This document shows positions 1-5,447 of a DNA stretch of 10,548 nt, piece by piece. Below the pieces are notes generated by a model. That model worked only from the letters and a program-made list of their open reading frames with translations. It ran no database searches and was not told the DNA's origin. The position numbers were made by a program, and so were the translations under genes. The stretch lies in assembly GCA_018716365.1 (NCBI GenBank), contig DVKA01000049.1, forward strand, positions 1 through 10,548, read 5' to 3'. The DNA comes from Candidatus Caccocola faecipullorum (GTDB lineage: Bacteria > Synergistota > Synergistia > Synergistales > Synergistaceae). Position 1 is the first letter of the stretch; each line of letters starts with the position of its first letter.

Positions 1-314
1 ACGCTGCGCCCGCAGTATTTCGCGGTTATTGCGCGCAGCTCGCCCTTTTCGTCAAGCACCGGGTAGCCGGTGAGCTTGATCGTCTTGATGAAGAATGCGG
101 GGTCGTCCTCCGTCCCCGTGTTGCCCTCGCGGTATTCCTCGTGCGTCTTGACCTCTTTCTGCTCGATTTCGATTTCATGCTTTCCGGTGCGCATATAGGG
201 CGGGTAGGTGCGCACGGCCTCTTCGTCGAAGGTCGGCAGCGGCGACGCCCCGAACGCCGGCGGTACGGCGGTCAGGATGAAGAGGAGAATGACACAGTAC
301 ATCAGTCTCTTCAC
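1..314 (-). CDS. Two-partner secretion transporter (TpsB/ShlB/FhaC/HecB family), N-terminal part
   Basis: Partial gene running off the left edge; 104 complete codons are visible. TpsB proteins are outer-membrane beta-barrels whose periplasmic POTRA domains capture a large TpsA exoprotein (adhesin, haemolysin or inhibitor) and export it. Visible here: a GTG start preceded by AAGGAAGG about 8 nt upstream, a signal peptide (basic MKR, hydrophobic core about residues 5-17, probable cleavage after AFG near residue 22), an acidic linker (residues about 29-72), then FFIKTIKLTGYPVLDEKGEL and an AKYCGRS segment (74-104). The last part matches the first strand and helix of the POTRA_2 domain of FhaC/ShlB, which typically reads F-I-x-x-I-x-L-x-G followed by a Y-x-G-R turn. 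The barrel lies outside the window, so the family call rests on the signal peptide and POTRA start. The partner TpsA gene is expected further left. The gene lies downstream of the inverted-repeat segment at 447-751, which probably controls it. Confidence 0.72.
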   Translation of the reverse strand, partial: MKRLMYCVILLFILTAVPPAFGASPLPTFDEEAVRTYPPYMRTGKHEIEIEQKEVKTHEEYREGNTGTEDDPAFFIKTIKLTGYPVLDEKGELRAITAKYCGRS

Positions 315-446
315 TGTTGACACCTTCCTTATTAGTTTTTTGTTACAGCTCCGCGACGCCCTGACTTCGGGGTTTTCCTCCGCCTCTGCGGCGCGGTGTG
401 TTGCGTTGATATGGTACGGCTTTCAGGCAACTGCTCTGTTGTTACA

Positions 447-462
447 TAATTCCGCTTACGTT
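447..462 (+). repeat. Left inverted repeat / putative recombination site
   Basis: TAATTCCGCTTACGTT, identical to the reverse complement of 736-751. Read with its flank it forms arms ACATAA (444-449) and TTACGT (456-461) around the spacer TTCCGC (450-455). The arms are inverted to each other with one mismatch (ACATAA against ACGTAA), the form expected of a tyrosine recombinase core site with a 6-bp overlap region. Similarity to the other copy continues inward with a 1-nt offset (both carry CCCA just inside). Confidence 0.75.
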
Positions 463-483
463 GCCCATGTTTTTGATGAAGGT

Positions 484-512
484 ATTGTAATATAAATGTA
501 AAAGGCGCGCAA
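484..512 (-). promoter_or_regulatory. Putative promoter inside the invertible segment, reading toward the secretion gene
   Basis: On the minus strand: TTGCGC (507-512), a 17-nt spacer, then TACAAT (484-489), which is 5 of 6 to the sigma-70 -10 consensus with a weaker -35 (3 of 6). Predicted start of transcription is near 477, still inside the segment and about 15 nt from the left repeat, so the transcript would cross the repeat and continue to the GTG at 314. In the present orientation this would be the ON state. This is a pattern match only. Confidence 0.4.
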
Positions 513-666
513 TACTGCGCAGTTGAAAAGAAATTTATTTTTGTGCGTGCGTACAGCCGGACGCGGCTCGCGCGCTTCGGCTTTGTGCGGCTTTTGTAAG
601 AGCGCGCTCTATAAACAACCTTAGGGTGCTATCCCTGTCCCTCTCAAAAATCCGCCAGTTTAGATT

Positions 667-672
667 ATTATA
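667..672 (-). promoter_or_regulatory. Consensus -10 hexamer TATAAT inside the invertible segment
   Basis: A perfect TATAAT on the minus strand, also pointing toward the secretion gene. No good -35 hexamer is found 16-18 nt upstream (the best is TGTAAT, 2 of 6). It may be a second, activator-dependent promoter of the switch, or a chance match in an AT-rich stretch. Confidence 0.22.
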
Positions 673-735
673 ACCCGTTTGCGCTGAAATTACATATTTT
701 TCTCCGCCGCAGCACCTCCAGCGTCCGCTTGGGAT

Positions 736-751
736 AACGTAAGCGGAATTA
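736..751 (-). repeat. Right inverted repeat / putative recombination site, overlapping the recombinase stop codon
   Basis: On the plus strand this reads as arms AACGTAA (736-742) and TTACATT (749-755) around GCGGAA (743-748). The arms are inverted to each other with 6 of 7 matches, and the match extends to TAACGTAA against TAATGTAA. The spacer equals that of the left site in reverse orientation. The recombinase stop codon TAA is 749-751, in the outer arm, so strand exchange within the spacer would leave the recombinase reading frame unchanged in both orientations. Confidence 0.78.
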
Positions 752-1588
752 CATTACGAGCTTCATTTTGTCGAGCTGGCGCAGATGTTCGCCGCCTGCG
801 GTGATTATGTAGAGGCGCGTAGTCTCCACGCTGCTGTGGCCGAGCAGGTCCGCGAGTTTGGAGAGGTCGCGTTCGAGCGCGTAGTATGTGCGCGCGAAGA
901 GGTGGCGCAGGTTGTGCGGGAATACTTTGCTCGCCGCCACTCCGGCGCGCGCGCCGAGCTTTTTCATCTCGTACCAGACGCGGTGGCGGCTGACCGGGTT
1001 TCCGGCCCTGTCGGTGAATATCGGGCCGCGCGTTATGCGCAGACCGGCGGCGTAGCGCAGGAGCTTGCGCGCGAGCGCGGCGGGGAAGAGTATGCGGCGG
1101 CATTTGCCTTTGAGCATGAGCTCCGCGCGGCCCGCGCGCGCGGCTTCGACTGTGACGAAGGCGAGCTCGGATACGCGGATGCCGGTGGAGCAGAGCGTCT
1201 CCATTATGAGGGTGAGGCGCGGCCTTTTTTCGCGGCGCGCGGTCTCGACGAGGCGGACGTAGTCGGCGCGGCGGAGTTCGCGCCGTTCGTCGCAGAAGGC
1301 GGCGCGCTGGCGTTTGAGGAATTTCGCACGCCACTCGGGGCGGCCCGCGAATGTCAGCAGGCCGTTGACCGAGGCGAGCATGACGTTGACCGACGAGCTC
1401 GCGTAGCGGCGCGCGACGAGGGTTTCTTTCCAGCCGAGTACGGCGCTTTTGTCGATGGTTTTGTCTTCGGGCAGAAATTCGTAGAAACGCAGCAGGTCGC
1501 GGCGGTATTTCCCGATCGTCGCCGCGCTGCGCTCGTCTTCCGCAAGGCGCCGGAGGTAGGCTTCGATGAGCTGGAGCGTCAATTTCAT
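749..1588 (-). CDS. Tyrosine-type site-specific recombinase (XerC/XerD/phase-variation family)
   Basis: A 279-residue cytoplasmic recombinase that cuts and rejoins DNA through a 3'-phosphotyrosine. It has an N-terminal SAM-like core-binding domain (about residues 1-85, ending in SSSVNVMLASVNGLLTF) and a C-terminal catalytic domain (about 100-270). The catalytic set is complete: Arg138 (TGIRVSEL), Lys162 (KGKCRR), His225 and Arg228 (FPHNLRH), His251 (LLGHSS) and nucleophile Tyr260 (ETTRLY). The size suits Xer-type or phase-variation invertases rather than phage integrases, which usually carry an extra arm-binding domain. Start ATG 1588 has GGAAAG upstream. It is transcribed toward the secretion gene and its stop codon lies within an inverted repeat, so its likely substrate is the adjacent 447-751 segment. 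Codon use and GC resemble the neighbours, so it looks resident rather than newly acquired. No phage genes or tRNA lie beside it, which argues against an integrated island. Confidence 0.9.
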   Translation of the reverse strand: MKLTLQLIEAYLRRLAEDERSAATIGKYRRDLLRFYEFLPEDKTIDKSAVLGWKETLVARRYASSSVNVMLASVNGLLTFAGRPEWRAKFLKRQRAAFCDERRELRRADYVRLVETARREKRPRLTLIMETLCSTGIRVSELAFVTVEAARAGRAELMLKGKCRRILFPAALARKLLRYAAGLRITRGPIFTDRAGNPVSRHRVWYEMKKLGARAGVAASKVFPHNLRHLFARTYYALERDLSKLADLLGHSSVETTRLYIITAGGEHLRQLDKMKLVM

Positions 1589-1616
1589 CTGAATCTTTCC
1601 TTTCGTGCGGGGATTT

Positions 1617-1650
1617 TGTAAGATTTTACATCACGCGGCGCGGCGCACAA
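1617..1650 (-). promoter_or_regulatory. Putative recombinase promoter with overlapping dyad operator
   Basis: On the minus strand: TTGTGC (1645-1650), a 16-nt spacer, TAAAAT (1623-1628; 5 of 6 to consensus), about 35 nt before the recombinase ATG. The -10 is embedded in a perfect-arm dyad TGTAA-GATT-TTACA (1617-1630). The arm TGTAA also occurs in the right recombination site (AATGTAA), so the recombinase itself may bind here. Promoter by pattern only; autoregulation is inference. Confidence 0.4.
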
Positions 1651-1690
1651 AAAACGCGCCCTTCACCTGCGTGATGGGCGCGCCGTTTTC
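1648..1690 (-). terminator. Intrinsic terminator of gpmA
   Basis: On the minus strand after the gpmA stop: CGCGCCC (1676-1682) pairs with GGGCGCG (1655-1661), and the loop contains a second stem TCAC/GTGA around GCAG; a run of six T follows. Plus-strand reading also ends in TTTT, so it may work in both directions. It separates gpmA from the recombinase gene. Confidence 0.85.
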
Positions 1691-1702
1691 TGACGTTTTT
1701 CT

Positions 1703-2452
1703 CTATTGTTTCGCTTTGCCCTGATTGGCGACGGCTGCCTGCGCTGCGGCTATCGCTTCGGCGTCGCCGAGGTAGTAGTGCTTTATGGGCTTGAGCTCGC
1801 CGTCGAGTTCGTAGACGAGCGGGACGCCGGTCGGGATATTGAGCTCGACGATGTCCTGCTCCGATACGCCGTCGAGGTATTTGACGAGCGCGCGGAGGCT
1901 GTTGCCGTGCGCGGCTATTATTATGCGCTTTCCGGCGCGGATGTCGGGCGCTATGACGTTCTCCCAGTAGGGGACGACGCGCGCTACGGTGTCTTCGAGG
2001 CATTCGCCGAGCGGGAGCTCCGCCGCGGGCACGGATGCGTAGCGCGCTTCGTGTCCTGGCCAGCGTTCGTCGCTCTGCTCAAGGAGCGGCGGGCGCGTCG
2101 CGTAGCTGCGGCGCCAGATTTTGACCTGCGCGTCGCCGTACTTCGCCGCGGTCTCGGCCTTGTTGAGTCCCTGCAGCGCGCCGTAGTGGCGTTCGTTGAG
2201 CTTCCATGATTTCTCGACCGGTATCCACATGAGATCGGTCTCCTCAAGCACGCACCAGAGCGTCTTTATCGCGCGGCGCAGCACCGAGGTGTAGGCCTTG
2301 TCGAATACGTAGCCCTCTTTTTTAAGAAGTTCGCCTGCGGCCTTCGCTTCGGCGAGGCCCTTCTCGGAGAGCGGGACGTCCTGCCATCCAGTGAAGCGGT
2401 TTTCTTTGTTCCACGAGCTTTCCCCGTGTCTGATAAGTACAAGCTTGTGCAT
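1703..2452 (-). CDS. gpmA: 2,3-bisphosphoglycerate-dependent phosphoglycerate mutase
   Basis: Interconverts 3-phosphoglycerate and 2-phosphoglycerate in glycolysis and gluconeogenesis, in the cytoplasm, through a phosphohistidine intermediate. The 249 residues match the family's usual length. Visible: LIRHGES near the N-terminus with Arg8 and the phosphorylated His9, [16 protein letters not shown] (17-32), Arg60, [14 protein letters not shown] (85-98) with Glu87, RRSYATRPP (114-122), and [16 protein letters not shown] (180-195) with the second catalytic His182. The C-terminal [15 protein letters not shown] is typical of dPGM. Start ATG 2452 has GGAGGT 6 nt upstream. It is a single-gene unit with its own terminator, divergent from the alcohol dehydrogenase. 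Confidence 0.96.
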   Translation of the reverse strand: MHKLVLIRHGESSWNKENRFTGWQDVPLSEKGLAEAKAAGELLKKEGYVFDKAYTSVLRRAIKTLWCVLEETDLMWIPVEKSWKLNERHYGALQGLNKAETAAKYGDAQVKIWRRSYATRPPLLEQSDERWPGHEARYASVPAAELPLGECLEDTVARVVPYWENVIAPDIRAGKRIIIAAHGNSLRALVKYLDGVSEQDIVELNIPTGVPLVYELDGELKPIKHYYLGDAEAIAAAQAAVANQGKAKQ

Positions 2453-2542
2453 TGCGGCACCTCCGTGTCGGATGAATTGTCATAACTTATGCCGTCTCAA
2501 TTGTGCGACGCGGCGCGCGGCTTGTCAAGGCGGCTTGGATTT

Positions 2543-2576
2543 GATAAGGGTATATCGATAAGAGTATAGCGATATA
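2543..2576 (+). repeat. Tandem 14-bp repeat in the gpmA/alcohol dehydrogenase divergent region
   Basis: GATAAGGGTATATC (2543-2556) is followed directly by GATAAGAGTATAGC (2557-2570), 12 of 14 identical, then by GATATA (2571-2576), the start of a third unit. A candidate promoter TTGATA (2541-2546), 18 nt, TATAGC (2565-2570) for the plus-strand gene overlaps the repeats. Such tandem units one and a third helical turns apart often bind a regulator, here possibly of the alcohol dehydrogenase. Function is inferred. Confidence 0.4.
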
Positions 2577-2684
2577 AAATTTTCGTATCTACTAAACAGA
2601 GCGCCGCCGTATAAAATAATAAATGTGAACGAGATAACGAATGCGCCGGACGAATACCGGCTGCGTGCAAGGAGGAGATAGATT

Positions 2685-3878
2685 ATGGCAAGATTTACAT
2701 TACCGCGCGATCTGTATCATGGAAAGGGCGCTCTGGCCGAGCTGAAAAATCTTCGCGGCAAGAGGGCGATGGTGGTCGTCGGCGGAGGAAGCATGAAACG
2801 TTTCGGCTTCCTTGATAAAGCGGAGCAGTATCTGAAAGAAGCGGGGATGGAGGTGCGCCTCTACGAAGGCGTCGAGCCGGACCCGTCTGTCGAGACGGTT
2901 ATGCGCGGCGCGGCCGCGATGCGCGAGTTCCAGCCCGACTGGATTGTGGCGATGGGCGGCGGCTCGCCGATAGACGCGGCGAAGGCTATGTGGGTTTTCT
3001 ACGAGCACCCCGAGACGACGTTCGAGCAGCTCTGCGTTCCGTTCAGCTTCCCGACGCTGCGCACGAAGGCGCGCTTCTGCGCTATTCCCTCGACCTCTGG
3101 GACGGCGACTGAGGTGACGGCTTTCTCCGTCATTACGGACGACGCGAAGGGCGTCAAATATCCGCTCGCTGACTTCAACATCACGCCGGACGTGGCGATT
3201 GTGGACCCGGAGCTTGCGGAGACGATGCCGAAGAAGCTGACGGCGCACACGGGCATGGACGCGATGATGCACGCGATAGAGGCCTACGTCTCGACGCTGC
3301 ACTGCGAGTACACCGACCCGCTTGCGCTGCACGCGATAGAGCTGATCAGCGCGAATCTCGTAAAATCTTATAACGGCGACATGGCGGCGCGCGCGAAGAT
3401 GCACGACGCGCAGTGCCTCGCGGGCATGGCCTTCTCGAACGCGCTGCTCGGCATAGTCCACTCAATGGCGCATAAGACGGGCGCGGCTTTCAGCGGCGGC
3501 CACATAGTCCACGGCGCGGCGAACGCGATGTATCTGCCGAAGGTCATCCGCTTCAACGCGGTGGAGCCTGAGGCCGCGGAGCGCTACGCGCAGATAGCGC
3601 GCTTCCTGCACCTTGAGGGCGCGACGACGGCGGAGCTGGTGGAAGCTCTCGTGAACCGCATCAACGAGATGAACGCGGAGCTGAATATCCCGTCGCGCAT
3701 AAAGGACTACGAGGGCGGCATCATCGACGAGAAGGAGTTCATGGAGAAGCTGCCGCACGTGGCAGAACTCGCCGTCGGCGACGCATGCACAGGCTCGAAC
3801 CCGCGCAAGATAACGCCCGCGCAGATGGCGGAGCTGCTCAAGAGCTGCTACTTCGACAAGGAAACTGTGAAAAAATAA
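2685..3878 (+). CDS. Iron-containing (group III) alcohol dehydrogenase
   Basis: A 397-residue cytoplasmic NAD(P)-dependent alcohol/aldehyde oxidoreductase of the Fe-ADH family (AdhE C-terminal, FucO and butanol-dehydrogenase relatives), probably regenerating NAD+ by reducing aldehydes during fermentation. Visible: nucleotide-binding MVVVGGGSMKRFG (29-41) and GGGSPIDAAKAMW (91-103), IPSTSGTATEVTAFSVIT (134-151), and the probable metal ligands Asp192 and His196 (GMDAMMHAIEAYVS), His263 (SMAHKTGAAF) and His276 (HIVHGAANAMYLP). All expected ligands are present, so it should be active. Start ATG 2685 follows AAGGAGGAG by about 7 nt. It is monocistronic, with a strong terminator. The exact substrate cannot be read from sequence. 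Confidence 0.94.
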   Translation: MARFTLPRDLYHGKGALAELKNLRGKRAMVVVGGGSMKRFGFLDKAEQYLKEAGMEVRLYEGVEPDPSVETVMRGAAAMREFQPDWIVAMGGGSPIDAAKAMWVFYEHPETTFEQLCVPFSFPTLRTKARFCAIPSTSGTATEVTAFSVITDDAKGVKYPLADFNITPDVAIVDPELAETMPKKLTAHTGMDAMMHAIEAYVSTLHCEYTDPLALHAIELISANLVKSYNGDMAARAKMHDAQCLAGMAFSNALLGIVHSMAHKTGAAFSGGHIVHGAANAMYLPKVIRFNAVEPEAAERYAQIARFLHLEGATTAELVEALVNRINEMNAELNIPSRIKDYEGGIIDEKEFMEKLPHVAELAVGDACTGSNPRKITPAQMAELLKSCYFDKETVKK

Positions 3879-3921
3879 CCGCTTGCATAAAGCGTCAATA
3901 TAGAAACTCTCCCAACAGTGC

Positions 3922-3970
3922 GCGGCGAAAGCCGCAGGGCCGGAATATCTCCGGCCCGTTTTTTTATTTT
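3922..3970 (+). terminator. Intrinsic terminator of the alcohol dehydrogenase gene
   Basis: A perfect 8-bp stem GGGCCGGA (3937-3944) and TCCGGCCC (3950-3957) with loop ATATC is followed by G and seven T. Immediately before it is a second perfect hairpin GCGGC-GAAA-GCCGC (3922-3935) capped by a GNRA tetraloop. Confidence 0.93.
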
Positions 3971-4071
3971 TCCGCGCCGTCCGCGAAAGTATAGTACCGC
4001 CGCACGGACGGGAGTATTTTTTCTGCGAAAAACTTGTCGCTCTGAACGAAAAAAATCCGCGCAGTTTTGGG

Positions 4072-4077
4072 TATAAT
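4072..4077 (+). promoter_or_regulatory. Putative -10 element for the DUF3798 gene
   Basis: Perfect TATAAT 47 nt before the ATG at 4125, downstream of the alcohol dehydrogenase terminator. No convincing -35 hexamer stands 16-18 nt upstream (the region is A-rich), so an activator or an upstream A-tract may be needed. Confidence 0.45.
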
Positions 4078-4124
4078 GTCCCGCAGTAGTTTTATCATAC
4101 TGTAAAGGCGGAGATTTAATCGTG

Positions 4125-5336
4125 ATGAAGAAGTTTTTCTCAGGTCTCGCCGTTTCGTGCTGCGCCGTCGTTTTATGCGCGGCGGCGGCTTTTGCGGAAC
4201 CGGCCTTCCGTATCGGCATAGCGACGCCGACCGTGTCGCAGGCGGAGGACGCATACCGCGGAGCGGAGAGGGTTATTAAAGAGTATGGAGACGCCTCCGA
4301 CGGCGGAATGATCAAGCACGTAACATTCCCGGACAACTTCATGCAGGAGATGGAGACGACCATATCGCAGATAGTCGGCCTCGCCGACGACCCGAAGGTC
4401 AAGGTCGTAGTTGTCAACGACGCCGTTCCCGGCACGACGGAGGCTTTCCGCAGAATCAAAGAAAAACGGAGCGACGTTATATGCCTCTCCGGCTCGCCGC
4501 ACGAGGACCCGAACGTAATTTCGTCGATTTCTGATTTCAGCGCCGTCGGCGACAGCATATCGAGAGGCTATCTCATCGTCCACACGGCGAAGGAGCTGGG
4601 CGCGAAGAATTTCGTCATGATTTCCTTCCCGCGCCATCAGAGCTACGAGCTTCAGGCGCGCAAGCGCGCGATAATGGAGGCCGCATGCAAAGACCTCGGC
4701 ATAAAATTCTCGTTTGAAACCGCGCCGGACCCCGTGAGCGACGTCGGCGTGGCGGGCGCGCAGCAGTTCATCCTTGAAAAAGTCCCCGCGTGGCTTGAAA
4801 AATATGGAAAAGAGACGGCTTTTTACTGCACGAACGACGCGCAGACGGAGCCTCTCTTGAGACAGATAGCCAAGCACGGCGGCCTCTTCATCGAGCAGGA
4901 CGACCCGTCGCCGATACTCGGCTACCCGGGAGCCTTCGGCATCGACCTTACCAAAGAGTCCGGCAACTGGCCTGAAATAATGAAGAAAATAGAAAAGACC
5001 GTCGTCGCGGCGGGCGGCAAGGGACGCATGGGAACGTGGAGCGCCTCCGTGCCGTGGAGCATGAGCTGCGCGATGGTCGAGTACGGCAAGAGAATAGTCG
5101 AGGAGAAGGCGAAGCTCGGCAACGTAAAGGATTTCGTCGCCTGTTTTGAAAAATACACACCCGGAGTAAAATGGCACGGCAAGAGATACCTCGACCTCGG
5201 CACCGGAGTGAGAAACAGAAAATATATAATGCTCTATCAGGACACCTATATTTTCGGCAAAGGCTACATGCACACGACGGATGTGCAGATACCTGACAAG
5301 TACGAGAAAATCACAAGCACCCAGATAAGCAAATAG
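4125..5336 (+). CDS. Secreted DUF3798 family protein (periplasmic-binding-protein-like)
   Basis: About 403 residues. A clear Sec signal peptide (MKK, hydrophobic core to about residue 21, cleavage expected after AFA at 24) sends it to the periplasm; no lipobox cysteine follows. The mature protein matches what I know of DUF3798: FRIGIATPTVSQAEDAYRG at its start, VKVVVVNDAVPGTTEAFRRI, ICLSGSPHEDPNV, FVMISFPRHQSYELQARKR, then YCTNDAQTEPLLRQIAKHGG and a C-terminal MLYQDTYIFGKGY. The alternation of hydrophobic strands with helices recalls type 1 periplasmic binding proteins, so ligand binding is possible, but no substrate is known to me. No transporter gene adjoins it. An in-frame GTG at 4122 is an alternative start and lies closer to the ideal distance from AAAGGCGGAG; I prefer ATG because MKK is the usual signal-peptide opening. 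It is flanked by terminators and so is probably monocistronic. Confidence 0.85.
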   Translation: MKKFFSGLAVSCCAVVLCAAAAFAEPAFRIGIATPTVSQAEDAYRGAERVIKEYGDASDGGMIKHVTFPDNFMQEMETTISQIVGLADDPKVKVVVVNDAVPGTTEAFRRIKEKRSDVICLSGSPHEDPNVISSISDFSAVGDSISRGYLIVHTAKELGAKNFVMISFPRHQSYELQARKRAIMEAACKDLGIKFSFETAPDPVSDVGVAGAQQFILEKVPAWLEKYGKETAFYCTNDAQTEPLLRQIAKHGGLFIEQDDPSPILGYPGAFGIDLTKESGNWPEIMKKIEKTVVAAGGKGRMGTWSASVPWSMSCAMVEYGKRIVEEKAKLGNVKDFVACFEKYTPGVKWHGKRYLDLGTGVRNRKYIMLYQDTYIFGKGYMHTTDVQIPDKYEKITSTQISK

Positions 5337-5364
5337 CTCCTGCGGCTTATGGCTTGACGGACAG

Positions 5365-5402
5365 AAATACCCCGCGCGCAGAGTACGGGGTATTTTCTTT
5401 TT
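5365..5402 (+). terminator. Intrinsic terminator of the DUF3798 gene
   Basis: A perfect 10-bp stem AAATACCCCG (5365-5374) and CGGGGTATTT (5386-5395) with an 11-nt loop, then TCTTTTT. It lies 29 nt after the DUF3798 stop. Confidence 0.92.
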
Positions 5403-5447
5403 ACTTTCGGCGCGGGCGCGCCTTTTCCAATATTTGAGGGGGATATT

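Larger units (their letters stand above)
315..748. other. Gene-free region holding a putative invertible promoter segment
   Basis: These 434 bp between the secretion gene and the recombinase gene contain no convincing coding sequence. The short plus-strand reading frame at 208-495 is antisense to the transporter and then runs into AT-rich DNA. The region holds the transporter leader (315-446), the left inverted repeat (447-462), an AT-rich stretch with promoter-like hexamers (467-545), a perfect 12-bp palindrome AGAGCGCGCTCT (599-610), a consensus TATAAT on the minus strand (667-672), a hairpin-forming inverted pair (724-747) and the right inverted repeat (736-751). Base composition varies sharply, from AT-rich at 467-500 and 525-545 to GC-rich at 551-610. 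Confidence 0.7.
447..751. mobile_element. Putative site-specific invertible DNA element (promoter switch)
   Basis: Seen: two exact 16-bp inverted repeats, TAATTCCGCTTACGTT at 447-462 and its reverse complement at 736-751, enclose 273 bp. A tyrosine recombinase gene abuts the right repeat, its stop codon lying inside it, and a surface-secretion gene lies beyond the left repeat on the same strand. Known: this layout (recombinase gene, roughly 200-350 bp invertible segment carrying a promoter, short inverted repeats, cell-surface gene) is that of fimS/FimB-FimE in E. coli and of the tyrosine-recombinase switches of Bacteroides and Clostridioides difficile. Inferred: the recombinase flips this segment and so turns the secretion gene on or off. 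A 16-bp exact inverted match within about 300 bp is very unlikely by chance. It could instead be a pair of binding sites with only a regulatory role, or a decayed switch. Confidence 0.65.

Noticed and set aside
447..475. Eight-codon minus-strand mini-frame (MGNVSGIM) across the left repeat as a leader peptide
   Set aside because: No ribosome binding site and no regulatory codon run; probably incidental.
208..495. Plus-strand 95-codon open frame
   Set aside because: Its first third is antisense to the signal-peptide/POTRA-start gene, and the rest lies in the leader and across the left inverted repeat. No ribosome binding site or recognisable protein pattern.
749..1588. Recombinase as the integrase of a prophage or genomic island
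   Set aside because: No tRNA, phage genes or direct att repeats are seen. The repeats found are inverted and close together, and base composition matches the neighbours.
785..1621. 278-codon open frame antisense to the recombinase gene
   Set aside because: A GC-rich shadow: the minus-strand frame has the complete recombinase catalytic set, while this one shows no domain pattern.
2453..2540. Promoter of gpmA
   Set aside because: TTGAGA is visible on the minus strand but no acceptable -10 stands at 16-18 nt, so no promoter is claimed.
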